Assembly (NCBI GenBank): GCA_033763635.1
Contig: JANRKG010000485.1
Location: forward strand, 1 to 29,368
Reading direction: 5' to 3'
Length of the DNA: 29,368 nucleotides
Origin: JANRKG01 sp033763635
Lineage (GTDB): Bacteria; Cyanobacteriota; Cyanobacteriia; GCF-001939115
The position numbers were made by a program, and so were the translations under genes. Shown piece after piece: positions 15,795-22,493 of the stretch (position 1 is the stretch's first letter; the number at the start of each line of letters is the position of its first letter). The notes beneath the pieces were generated by a model, which did no database searches, was not told the origin of the DNA, and saw nothing but the letters and a program-made list of their open reading frames with translations.

Positions 15795-16613
15795 TTACTC
15801 ATCATCTGAATAACTCACAGGTTGGTAATCTGCGTAGTCTGAGCCAGAAGAACCCGACTCACTTCGACGACGGGAGCCAGAAGCATCTGGACCAGGGCGA
15901 CGGCGACGGGGACGCGATTCAGAACTTGCGCTTTCATCCTCCCGATTCCCCTCCTCACGGCTAACTGGACGGGAGGGACCGTCACTGTTGCGACGACTGG
16001 GGCGACGGGTTCCTTCCCCAGATCCATCCAACCCAGGTCCATCAAAATCAGAGGGGCGATCGTCATCGGGACGGGGCCGTCGTTTGCGAGGACGATCCTC
16101 AGAAGCGACTCGCTCACTGTCTCCGGGTGTGCTGCTCCGTCGGCTGGGACGACGGATTTCCTCATCATAGTCATCTACGACTCGACTACTGCGGGTATCA
16201 CGAGAAGGACGAATGCGCCGGGAAGCAGGAGAACGTTCTTCCGCAGGAGCCAACTCTTCCAACTCTGCCACGTAGTAGCCTCGCTCATACCGGGAGCTTA
16301 CGGGACGCTCATCGTCCACAATCGGTGTATTGCGACGCGCTTGCTCTGTTGCCACCCCTCGTAACCGAAAGTTCTCAAATGCGAAGAACATGGTAGCGGC
16401 AGTGAGTAGCACTTGACCGAACTGCATGATTGGGTCGAAGCGCCAGCCATACAGCACTAGAATAATGCCGCACAACAGACCAACCGCTGCGAAAAAGATA
16501 TCGTAGTCGCGGGATAGTTGAGGACGGGCCGATCGCATAAAGTAAAGACCTGCACCGCCAACAGCAAGAATAATCCCTGAAATACTCGCTAAGTTGAATT
16601 GAAAATTAATCAT
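15795..16613 (-). CDS. ycf66: Ycf66 family membrane protein with long charged tail
   Basis: A 272-residue protein. Residues 1-85 hold the Ycf66 domain with hydrophobic segments (NLASISGIILAVGGAGLYFMRS; IFFAAVGLLCGIILVLYGWRFDPIMQFGQ; FAFENFRLRG). The remaining two thirds are a low-complexity, probably disordered tail rich in R, S, D, E and P (repeated RRPSRR, RPRRRRPGPD-like pieces). Ycf66 is found in cyanobacteria and some plastids, with unknown function, probably in the thylakoid. It lies near psbX, yggT and accC, a neighbourhood I recall from other cyanobacteria. Only a degenerate 12-base repeat array and about 340 non-coding bases separate it from psbX. Start ATG 16613. Confidence 0.9.
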   Translation of the reverse strand: MINFQFNLASISGIILAVGGAGLYFMRSARPQLSRDYDIFFAAVGLLCGIILVLYGWRFDPIMQFGQVLLTAATMFFAFENFRLRGVATEQARRNTPIVDDERPVSSRYERGYYVAELEELAPAEERSPASRRIRPSRDTRSSRVVDDYDEEIRRPSRRSSTPGDSERVASEDRPRKRRPRPDDDRPSDFDGPGLDGSGEGTRRPSRRNSDGPSRPVSREEGNREDESASSESRPRRRRPGPDASGSRRRSESGSSGSDYADYQPVSYSDDE

Positions 16614-16871
16614 TGCATTTGACCAAAGTACGTCTATCCTAACGAGTTACGGCCCGATCTCCAACCAGTTAGCAGCCGAACGACCCTAAAAGTTGCTCAA
16701 ATTCTCCCAGCAACAATCTTCGTAACCTGTAGAAGTTTTTGTGGGCTGAGAGGTTTTGCTCAAACCTTTCTACTCTGAACGCTGCATTCAACTCAAAAAA
16801 ATTAGGCAATCTGTCTAAGGTTTAGAATCTATCCTAGCGATCGATCCTACCTTTCAGACTGCCTGAACTGT

Positions 16872-16924
16872 ATCAAAATTGCCTCATCAAAATTGCCCCA
16901 CCCAAATTGCCTATCAAAATTGCC
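16872..16924. repeat. Four-copy 12-base direct repeat (ATCAAAATTGCC)
   Basis: The motif ATCAAAATTGCC occurs at 16872, 16886 and 16913 exactly, and as ACCCAAATTGCC at 16900. The unit spacing is 14, 14 and 13 bases. It lies in the 340-base non-coding stretch (16614-16954) between the psbX stop and the ycf66 start, that is, upstream of ycf66. The rest of that stretch shows no gene or other clear structure, and should contain the ycf66 promoter. Confidence 0.8.
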
Positions 16925-16954
16925 ACGATTCAATGTAGCAATGATTAGGAGCAA

Positions 16955-17075
16955 TTAGGAGCGCTGAATCTTGTCCCGTTGACTAATAAAGACCAGACCA
17001 ACCACAGCGGGAACAACCACAATAATTCCGCCCCAAGCCAAGCTCAGTAAAAAATTTGCCAATGAGGGAGTCATA
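16955..17075 (-). pseudogene. psbX: psbX (photosystem II PsbX), split by an apparent +1 frameshift
   Basis: From ATG at 17075 the frame reads MTPSLANFLLS, the conserved start of PsbX, then turns to SFGLGRNYCGCSRC and reaches a stop. In the next frame the rest of a good PsbX follows: LAWGGIIVVVPAVVGLVFISQRDKIQRS, ending at 16955. Joining them requires removal of one base in the CTTTGG run (near 17042-17046 on the complementary strand), giving a normal 39-residue protein with one membrane helix. AAAGGA precedes the ATG, a good ribosome site. PsbX is a small PSII subunit near cytochrome b559 and the QB site. Both halves are well preserved, so either the assembly has a one-base error or the loss is very recent. 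The neighbourhood (ycf66, yggT) is the usual one. Confidence 0.75.
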
Positions 17076-17267
17076 AAGTTCCTTTAATCCTGATTGCAAC
17101 ATTTCTTGTTTTTCCTCATTCTACAGGAATCATGCAGAAAGCCACTAATTTTAGGCGAGGTCAATTTCTGAGCTTTATTTACTTAAAAGGGGTTTGGAGT
17201 ATCCGATCGAGCTAAAATGAGAATAGACTCTTTACAGAGCTTCACAATCTTTTCAACATTTGCCTTC

Positions 17268-17552
17268 ATGACAGCCACAACTCTTGCCAGTTGGATTTTA
17301 GGCCCCCTGCTGGGGATCATGATTTTCCTGTTTATTTTTCGGATCGTGCTGACCTGGTATCCTCAGGTTGATCTCAATCGCTTTCCTTTTAATGTGATTG
17401 CTTGGCCCACTGAACCTTTCTTGATCCCCCTCAGAAAAATCATCCCTCCGATCGGAGGCGTTGATATTACCCCAATTCTCTGGGTGGGTATCTTCAGCTT
17501 GCTAAGAGAAATTTTGTTGGGGCAGCAAGGTTTATTAAAAATTTTGGCTTAG
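17268..17552 (+). CDS. YggT family membrane protein
   Basis: A 94-residue protein with two hydrophobic segments and the YggT signature: ILGPLLGIMIFLFIFRIVLTWYPQVDLNRFPFNVIAWPTEPFLIPLRKIIPPIGGVDITPILWVGI. Cyanobacterial and plastid relatives (CCB3/YlmG group) take part in cytochrome b6f heme attachment or nucleoid and division-related functions; the exact role here is open. The frame is open from ATG 17217, which would add 17 residues; I prefer ATG 17268 because family members start near MT-x-LASW. Neither start has a clear ribosome site. It is divergent from psbX, with about 190 bases for both promoters. A dispersed repeat and a terminator lie downstream. Confidence 0.85.
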   Translation: MTATTLASWILGPLLGIMIFLFIFRIVLTWYPQVDLNRFPFNVIAWPTEPFLIPLRKIIPPIGGVDITPILWVGIFSLLREILLGQQGLLKILA

Positions 17553-17581
17553 ATTTCTTGAAGTGATTCTTTGAAAAGAAT

Positions 17582-17688
17582 TTGCCTGAAAAAAATTTAC
17601 CAATGGGTTGCCCTTCGACTGCACCCTGAGCACAGTTGCGGGTTGAGCGAAGCCGAAACCAGCGGGAAATTTGCTTTTTAGAAATCCC
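17582..17688. repeat. Dispersed repeat, copy A
   Basis: This non-coding stretch between yggT and its terminator matches, as the reverse complement, the stretch at 27737-27847. Shared blocks (written in the copy B direction) include GATTTCTAAAAA, CCGCTGGTTTCGG, CGCTCAACC, GTCGAAGGGC and ACCCATTGG. Internally it has TTGAGCGAAGCCGAAACC, a phrase often met in dispersed bacterial repeats. No coding potential is seen. Confidence 0.8.
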
Positions 17689-17706
17689 CTGAGCAGCCTT
17701 ATTGTT

Positions 17707-17738
17707 AGAGAGACGTTCAAATGAACGTCTCTCTTTTT
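17707..17738 (+). terminator. Rho-independent terminator after yggT
   Basis: AGAGAGACGTTCA (17707-17719) is perfectly complementary to TGAACGTCTCTCT (17722-17734), followed by four Ts. The stem is 13 bases with a minimal AA loop (in practice the loop would open a little). The T-run is on the plus-strand side, so it serves yggT; it also lies at the 3' end of the convergent accC. Confidence 0.8.
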
Positions 17739-17753
17739 AGGTGCTTGATGCGA

Positions 17754-19121
17754 TCACTTTGTCTGAGATTCCTGTTGAGATTGCATCAACTGTTCCACAA
17801 AATTGGTATAAACCTCTCCACGCAAAAATTCTGGTGTTTCCATAATCTTTTGGTGAAAGGCGATCGTCGTTGGCAATCCTGTAATGGCGCACTCCCGCAG
17901 GGCACGTTTCATCCGGCGAATGGCCGTTGGGCGATCGTTCCCCCAGACAATCAGCTTGCCAATCAGGGAATCGTAATGGGGCGGAATCTCATAGTCTGTG
18001 TAGACATGGGAATCCATTCGCACCCCTGGCCCTCCCGGTGGTAGATAGCCGCTAATGCGTCCAGGATGGGGCCGGAAGTTGTGGTCCGGGTCTTCTGCAT
18101 TGATCCGACACTCGATCGCATGCCCCTGTAAGAGAACATCTTTTTGGACGACGGAAAGCTTTTCGCCTTGAGCAATGCGAATCTGTTCCGCGATCAAGTC
18201 AATCCCTGTAATCATTTCAGTCACAGGATGTTCTACTTGAATCCGGGTATTCATTTCCATAAAGTAGAAATGACCAGATTGGTCCACCAGAAACTCAACG
18301 GTTCCTGCACCCATATATTTGATCGATCGAGCCACCCGTACCGCTGCCATCCCCATTTTTTCGCGCAGTTTAGGATTGAGGACAGGGCTGGGAGCCTCTT
18401 CTAAAAGCTTCTGGTGACGGCGCTGGATTGAACAATCCCGTTCCCCCAGGTGAATAACATTGCCATAACTGTCTGCCAAAATTTGAAACTCAATGTGGCG
18501 GGGTTTCTCGATGAATTTTTCCAGGTAGAGGCCAGGGTTGCCGAAAGCAGCTTCCGCCTCCCCCTGAGCAGCTTGAAATAACTTCACCAAATCCCCCTGC
18601 TCCCGCACGAGGCGCATCCCCCGACCTCCACCCCCCGCAGTGGCTTTGATCATCACGGGATACCCAATCTTACGGGCAATTTCGAGGGCTTCCCGTTCAT
18701 CTAGAAGCAACCCATCACTGCCTGGGACCGTTGGAACTCCAGCCCGCTGTGCCGTCTCCTTCGCAGTAGACTTGTCTCCCATCGATCGAATCGCTTCCGC
18801 TGAGGGGCCAATGAAGGCGATTTGATGATCGGCACAGATCTCGGCAAAGCGAGCATTTTCCGCCAAAAACCCATAACCAGGATGAATGGCAGTCGCATTC
18901 CGGGTCAGGGCCGCCGCAATAATGTTGGGAATATTAAGATAACTCTTGCTACTGGCGGGTTCGCCAATACAAACCGCCTCGTCCGCCAACTGGACATGTA
19001 GCGCGTGGCGATCGATCGTCGAATGAACGGCTACGGTCGCAATTCCCATTTCTTCACAAGTCCGCAAGATTCGCAGGGCAATCTCCCCACGATTCGCAAT
19101 TAAAATCTTTGAAAACCGCAT
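17754..19121 (-). CDS. accC: Biotin carboxylase subunit of acetyl-CoA carboxylase
   Basis: A 455-residue ATP-grasp enzyme that carboxylates biotin on AccB, the first step of malonyl-CoA formation for fatty acid synthesis, in the cytoplasm. Seen in order: the N-terminal biotin carboxylase fold (KILIANRGEIALRILRTCEEMGI), the HPGYGFLAENA motif, the glycine-rich ATP loop (MIKATAGGGGRGMR), the catalytic EMNTRIQVEHPVTE with the Arg-Gln-Val-Glu-His set, and the C-terminal domain (ECRINAEDP, GKLIVWG). The length is typical. ATG 19121 gives MRFSKILIANRGE, the usual beginning. It is transcribed alone leftwards; about 370 bases separate it from the tRNA-Leu gene. Confidence 0.97.
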   Translation of the reverse strand: MRFSKILIANRGEIALRILRTCEEMGIATVAVHSTIDRHALHVQLADEAVCIGEPASSKSYLNIPNIIAAALTRNATAIHPGYGFLAENARFAEICADHQIAFIGPSAEAIRSMGDKSTAKETAQRAGVPTVPGSDGLLLDEREALEIARKIGYPVMIKATAGGGGRGMRLVREQGDLVKLFQAAQGEAEAAFGNPGLYLEKFIEKPRHIEFQILADSYGNVIHLGERDCSIQRRHQKLLEEAPSPVLNPKLREKMGMAAVRVARSIKYMGAGTVEFLVDQSGHFYFMEMNTRIQVEHPVTEMITGIDLIAEQIRIAQGEKLSVVQKDVLLQGHAIECRINAEDPDHNFRPHPGRISGYLPPGGPGVRMDSHVYTDYEIPPHYDSLIGKLIVWGNDRPTAIRRMKRALRECAITGLPTTIAFHQKIMETPEFLRGEVYTNFVEQLMQSQQESQTK

Positions 19122-19492
19122 CGCAACTAGGATTGTTTTGTTAAGTTGGCTCCGTTTTCGAAGGAGGTCCGATCTTCCATATTCCGCTAAATCCGTCCAC
19201 TTTTGATAAATGCGATCGGAATTGGTTGTAAGTTTTTATTTCCTGCTACAGTTACGCCCTAAGAGTGGTACGATCATACAATGGGTAGCGATTAAGCATG
19301 TTGCTGATACAGTGCTTAACGGCACAATACTTGTGGGAAGACACTTGTAGGAATACTCATCGTGGGAAGCCTAACGCCGCTGTTTAGCCCTCTTTCAGCA
19401 AACTTTATGTTAGGCTTTGTTGTCTCGGTTCTCTGGCTTTTTTAAAACTGAGACTGAGATGGTATCCAACCTGATACCCGATACCCTGGTCT
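19122..19492. other. Non-coding region between accC and tRNA-Leu, with inverted repeats
   Basis: No gene is supported. It should hold the accC promoter (leftwards) and the tRNA promoter (rightwards). Two structures stand out: AAGCCTAAC (19367-19375) is perfectly complementary to GTTAGGCTT (19409-19417) with a 33-base loop, and GTCTCGGTT followed by AACTGAGAC (about 19422-19454) makes a nine-pair stem with one G-U. A structured leader or small RNA is possible, but I recognise no known cyanobacterial RNA family. Confidence 0.4.
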
Positions 19493-19573
19493 GCGGATGT
19501 GGCGGAATTGGTATACGCGCACGTTTGAGGGGCGTGTGGCTTTGCCTTGCGAGTTCGAGTCTCGCCATCCGCA
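19493..19573 (+). tRNA. tRNA-Leu (anticodon GAG)
   Basis: A class II tRNA of 81 bases. The acceptor arms GCGGATG (19493-19499) and CATCCGC (19566-19572) pair fully, followed by discriminator A. The anticodon arm is CACGT/GCGTG around the loop TTGAGGG, giving anticodon GAG at 19527-19529 (reads CUC and CUU). A long variable arm follows, then the T arm GCGAG-TTCGAGT-CTCGC. The CCA end is not encoded. Confidence 0.95.
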
Positions 19574-19716
19574 TAATTTTGTTAGCCACTTTCTAAATAC
19601 TTCTTTTACATAATTCTTAGCTGCAAGTTCTTAGGAATTTCTTAGCAACAAGAGATGTTCCAAAGAAGCCTGTCTAGGCTCCGTTAACCATAGACAAGGG
19701 AACTTAGAGTCTACAA

Positions 19717-19777
19717 AATTCTTCAGAAGAATTGTGTTTCTGAGGTGGATCAGTCGATTCTCCACTACACTGATCCA
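19717..19777. other. Palindromes in the leader of the DUF4168-ureE-ureF unit
   Basis: AATTCTTC-A-GAAGAATT (19717-19733) is a perfect eight-base inverted repeat of operator size. TGGATCAGT (19746-19754) pairs with ACTGATCCA (19769-19777) across 14 bases. Both lie in the 243 bases between the tRNA and the first gene of the unit. They may be a protein-binding site and a leader hairpin; no known regulator motif (GTA-N8-TAC) is present here. Confidence 0.4.
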
Positions 19778-19816
19778 AGTTGAGTTTTGAGCGCTAATTC
19801 CCCAATCCTTTCTTTT

Positions 19817-20311
19817 ATGAAGCAAGTTTTCTTGTCTAAATGGCAATCCTCCCTGCAATTATCTTTGGCAATTGCTGCAACCGTATTTGTACTAGGAGTT
19901 GATCAACCAACACCTGACAGTTTCGCGTTCTCCTTCGGGGGTGCTCCCGTTCAGGCCCAAACAATTACCGATGCTGAGTTAAAGAATTATGCACGGGTTG
20001 TGATGGCAATTGAACCCATTCGGCAAACGGCTTACAGCGAAATTAAGCGGCTGATTGGCGATCGAGAAGTGCCTCCCATCATCTGTAACAAGCAGGAAAG
20101 CCTGAAGAACCTACCCACCAACACCCGTAATATTGCAGTCAATTACTGCAACCAGTCTAAAAGAGTTGTTGAAAGCAATGGGTTGACCATCGCCCGATTC
20201 AATGCAATCACGGCCCGCTTACAGCAGGGAGATGAAGCGCTCGAAAAGCGGATTCAAACAGAATTACTACGTCTGCAACGCCCCGCTCCCAATACTTCGC
20301 CCCGTCCTTAA
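19817..20311 (+). CDS. DUF4168 family exported protein
   Basis: A 164-residue protein with a signal peptide-like N-terminus (basic KWQSS, then LQLSLAIAATVFVLGV), a likely cleavage after AQA in PVQAQTI, and a helical soluble domain with the DUF4168 pattern (LKNYARVVMAIEPIRQTAYSEIKRL; the later NYCNQSKRVVESNGLTIARFNAITARLQ). The function of this family is unknown; the protein is probably periplasmic. I chose ATG 19817; a TTG at 19787 would extend into non-conserved sequence. The stop is ten bases before ureE, so the three genes DUF4168-ureE-ureF are likely one transcript. There is no known reason to link DUF4168 with nickel handling. Confidence 0.82.
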   Translation: MKQVFLSKWQSSLQLSLAIAATVFVLGVDQPTPDSFAFSFGGAPVQAQTITDAELKNYARVVMAIEPIRQTAYSEIKRLIGDREVPPIICNKQESLKNLPTNTRNIAVNYCNQSKRVVESNGLTIARFNAITARLQQGDEALEKRIQTELLRLQRPAPNTSPRP

Positions 20312-20321
20312 GGACTGAGCA

Positions 20322-20819
20322 ATGCTGACCCTAACCCAGCGCCTACCCCCTGATCCCCAAGTCGTAGTCAGTCTGACCCTACCGTTAACGGCGGACGATC
20401 GCATCCAAAGCCGCCAAAATCTAACCCTGCCTAACGGTCAACTGGTCGCCCTGCGTCTCCCTCGTGGAACGACATTGCGGGATGGAGACCTTTTGAGGAC
20501 AGAAGCCACCTCGTCATCAGAGCATTCAGGAATCCTGGTGAGAGTCATCGCCAAACCAGAACCCGTCCTCACCGTCACAGCCCATTCTCCATTCGAACTC
20601 TTGCGGGCTGCTTACCATTTAGGAAACCGTCACGTTCCCCTAGAGATCCAGCCAACCTATCTAAGGTTATCCCCTGATCCCGTTCTCAAAGCCATGCTGG
20701 AACAGTTAGGGCTGCATATCCTTGAAGAAACCCAACCCTTTCAGCCCGAAACTGGAGCCTATGGAGGACCGGGCGGACAAGGAAGTCATTCCCACAACCA
20801 CCATAAGAGCGGGGAATAG
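20322..20819 (+). CDS. ureE: Urease accessory protein UreE (nickel metallochaperone)
   Basis: A 165-residue protein. The N-terminal UreE domain shows LPNGQLVALRLPRGTTLRDGDLL, and the C-terminal domain has AAYHLGNRHVPLEI (H99, H104), where the conserved His binds nickel. The end carries a His-containing tail (HSHNHH). UreE is a homodimer that delivers nickel to UreG and the urease apoenzyme complex in the cytoplasm. It starts ten bases after the DUF4168 gene and stops four bases before ureF. Urease subunits are not within the window, so the structural genes must be elsewhere. Confidence 0.95.
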   Translation: MLTLTQRLPPDPQVVVSLTLPLTADDRIQSRQNLTLPNGQLVALRLPRGTTLRDGDLLRTEATSSSEHSGILVRVIAKPEPVLTVTAHSPFELLRAAYHLGNRHVPLEIQPTYLRLSPDPVLKAMLEQLGLHILEETQPFQPETGAYGGPGGQGSHSHNHHKSGE

Positions 20820-20823
20820 AACC

Positions 20824-21513
20824 ATGCTTGCTTTGCTACGCCTTCTCCAACTCACCAGCCCTGCTCTACCAGTCGGAGCCTTTAGTTATTCAGAAGGGCT
20901 AGAAACCCTCGTTGACCAGGGGATCGTGATCGATCGCCCGACGTTGGAACACTGGCTCCACCAAGAACTGCGCTCCGGGGCCGTGCGTATTGAAGTAGCA
21001 GTGATGGTACGGGCGCATCGAAGCGCTCAAATTCAAGATGTCGCAACCCTTACCTTCTGGAACAACTGGTTGTCTGCCACTCGTGAGACTGTGGAATTGC
21101 GTCAGCAAAGTTGGCAGATGGGTCAGTCTTTGATCCGGTTGTTACAGGCGACCCAAGTCCCTGAAGAGAAGTCACAAACTTCAGTAGAAACACTGATCCC
21201 AAAATGTAGCGACCCCTGGAATTTCGCCATTGCTTTTGGCTTGGCAGCAGTTCATTGGCAAATCGACTCAGAAACAGCACTGCAAGGCTACCTCTACAGT
21301 TGGGCCGCCAATTTAGTCAGTGCAGGAGTTCGCCTGATCCCCCTGGGGCAAACAGTAGGGCAGCAGCTTCTACTCGACTTACAGCCCGTTCTGATCCATT
21401 CTGCTACGTCGATCGCATCTCTCCAAGATGACGAATTACAGGGTTGTACCTGGGGGCTAGCCTTAGCCAGCATGAATCATGAAGTGCAATACTCTCGGCT
21501 GTTTCGAAGTTGA
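20824..21513 (+). CDS. ureF: Urease accessory protein UreF
   Basis: A 229-residue helical protein beginning MLALLRLLQLTSPALPVGAFSYSEGLETLVDQG, the strongly conserved UreF start (P-x-G-x-F-x-x-S-x-G-x-E). Later VSAGVRLIPLGQTVGQQLLLDL is the second conserved patch. UreF joins UreD and UreG on the urease apoprotein and acts as the partner that gates GTP hydrolysis during nickel insertion. ATG 20824 is chosen because the family starts here; the open frame continues back into ureE in another register and is spurious. It is coupled to ureE by a four-base gap. An imperfect 14-base inverted repeat follows before ureG. Confidence 0.95.
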   Translation: MLALLRLLQLTSPALPVGAFSYSEGLETLVDQGIVIDRPTLEHWLHQELRSGAVRIEVAVMVRAHRSAQIQDVATLTFWNNWLSATRETVELRQQSWQMGQSLIRLLQATQVPEEKSQTSVETLIPKCSDPWNFAIAFGLAAVHWQIDSETALQGYLYSWAANLVSAGVRLIPLGQTVGQQLLLDLQPVLIHSATSIASLQDDELQGCTWGLALASMNHEVQYSRLFRS

Positions 21514-21521
21514 GAGCAAGC

Positions 21522-21571
21522 GAATAGGTTATGGTTCATAGAAAAAGAAGCTTTATTACCATGACCTATTC
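21522..21571 (+). other. Imperfect 14-base inverted repeat between ureF and ureG
   Basis: GAATAGGTTATGGT (21522-21535) pairs with ACCATGACCTATTC (21558-21571), with one G-U step in RNA and a 22-base loop. No T-run follows directly. It lies nine bases after the ureF stop and may reduce read-through into ureG, or stabilise the ureF end. Confidence 0.55.
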
Positions 21572-21671
21572 CCTATCACCCATCACCAGACCATCAATCG
21601 ATCCCCGGTGCTAAAAAGCCTGGTAATGGTAGAATCCAGAATCTAAAATTGCCTTCAAAGTATTGAGTGTC

Positions 21672-22268
21672 ATGAGTAAGTTGCGGGTTGGGGTTGCGGG
21701 TCCGGTGGGTTCGGGAAAGACAGCGCTGGTGGATGCACTGTGTAAGCGTTTGCGCGATCGTTACAACATTGCCGTCGTCACAAATGACATCTATACCCAG
21801 GAAGATGCTCAGTTCCTGGTCCGCAGCCAAGCGCTAGAGCGGGAGCGCATCATTGGGGTGGAGACGGGAGGGTGCCCCCATACGGCCATTCGGGAGGATG
21901 CCTCAATTAACCTGGCGGCGATCGAGCACCTAGAGCAACGATTTTTGGGCCTGGAGATTGTGTGTGTGGAGAGTGGGGGGGATAACTTAGCCTCCACCTT
22001 TAGCCCTGAGTTGGTAGACCTGACTCTTTACGTAATCGATGTCGCAGCGGGAGACAAGATTCCCCGTAAAGGTGGACCGGGGATCACCAAGTCTGCGCTG
22101 CTCATTATCAATAAAACGGACCTAGCTCCCCTGGTCGGTGCAGACTTGGGCGTAATGGAGCGAGATGCCCGAAAGATGCGCGGGGAAAAGCCTTTCGTCT
22201 TTACAAACCTGAAAACTCAAGATGGTCTTTCAGCAGTTCTTCAGTTCATCGAAGCACATATCCACTAG
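21672..22268 (+). CDS. ureG: Urease accessory GTPase UreG
   Basis: A 198-residue SIMIBI-class GTPase. The P-loop is GPVGSGKT (G10-T17). NDIYTQEDAQFL is the switch region, GGCPHTAIRED holds the metal-binding C68-P-H70, and VESGGDNL and INKTDLAP give the G3 and G4 (NKxD) motifs. UreG dimers carry nickel and hydrolyse GTP with UreE, UreF and UreD to mature urease. ATG 21672 gives the family start MSKLRVGVAGPVG; a TTG at 21663 is unlikely. It is 158 bases from ureF and 225 bases upstream of urtA, with an NtcA promoter between, so its transcription may be separate from the urt operon. Confidence 0.97.
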   Translation: MSKLRVGVAGPVGSGKTALVDALCKRLRDRYNIAVVTNDIYTQEDAQFLVRSQALERERIIGVETGGCPHTAIREDASINLAAIEHLEQRFLGLEIVCVESGGDNLASTFSPELVDLTLYVIDVAAGDKIPRKGGPGITKSALLIINKTDLAPLVGADLGVMERDARKMRGEKPFVFTNLKTQDGLSAVLQFIEAHIH

Positions 22269-22323
22269 GGAGTTTTTTTTCTTAAGGGAAAAACAAGATT
22301 CTTTGTTTCTGAGGGGTCGGTTC

Positions 22324-22365
22324 GTATCCATCGATACAATTACTTCTTAACTGTAACTTTAATAT
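22324..22365 (+). promoter_or_regulatory. NtcA-activated (class II) promoter of urtABCDE
   Basis: GTA-TCCATCGA-TAC (22324-22337) is a perfect match to the NtcA consensus GTA-N8-TAC. TAATAT at 22360-22365 is a good -10 box, 22 bases after the NtcA box, which is the spacing of class II NtcA promoters. The transcript would begin near 22372, about 120 bases upstream of urtA. This predicts induction by NtcA with 2-oxoglutarate under nitrogen limitation, as reported for urt genes in other cyanobacteria. Confidence 0.85.
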
Positions 22366-22493
22366 CCACTCAGCTATCCACACTCTTGATCCAATTTCAA
22401 CACCAAAACCCATGACCTGGAATCGAATCCGGTTAGCTGTGGGTCTGCTTTTGGTGAGAACGAAAGCGCTTAGAACAAAGGAGAATTCCGTTA

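Noticed and set aside
15988..16170. Plus-strand Arg/Ser-rich open frame inside ycf66
   Set aside because: It is the antisense reading of the low-complexity Ycf66 tail, with no independent support.
16872..16924. CRISPR array
   Set aside because: The units are only 12 bases with one- or two-base gaps, so there are no spacers, and no cas genes are in the window.
17582..17688. Insertion sequence
   Set aside because: No transposase frame and no target-site duplication could be seen; only a short non-coding repeat.
19271..19282. GTA-N6-TAC resembling an NtcA box upstream of tRNA-Leu
   Set aside because: The spacer is six bases instead of eight, so it does not match the NtcA consensus.
20722..20823. 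34-residue extension of UreF into ureE
   Set aside because: It overlaps ureE in another frame; the conserved UreF start is at ATG 20824.
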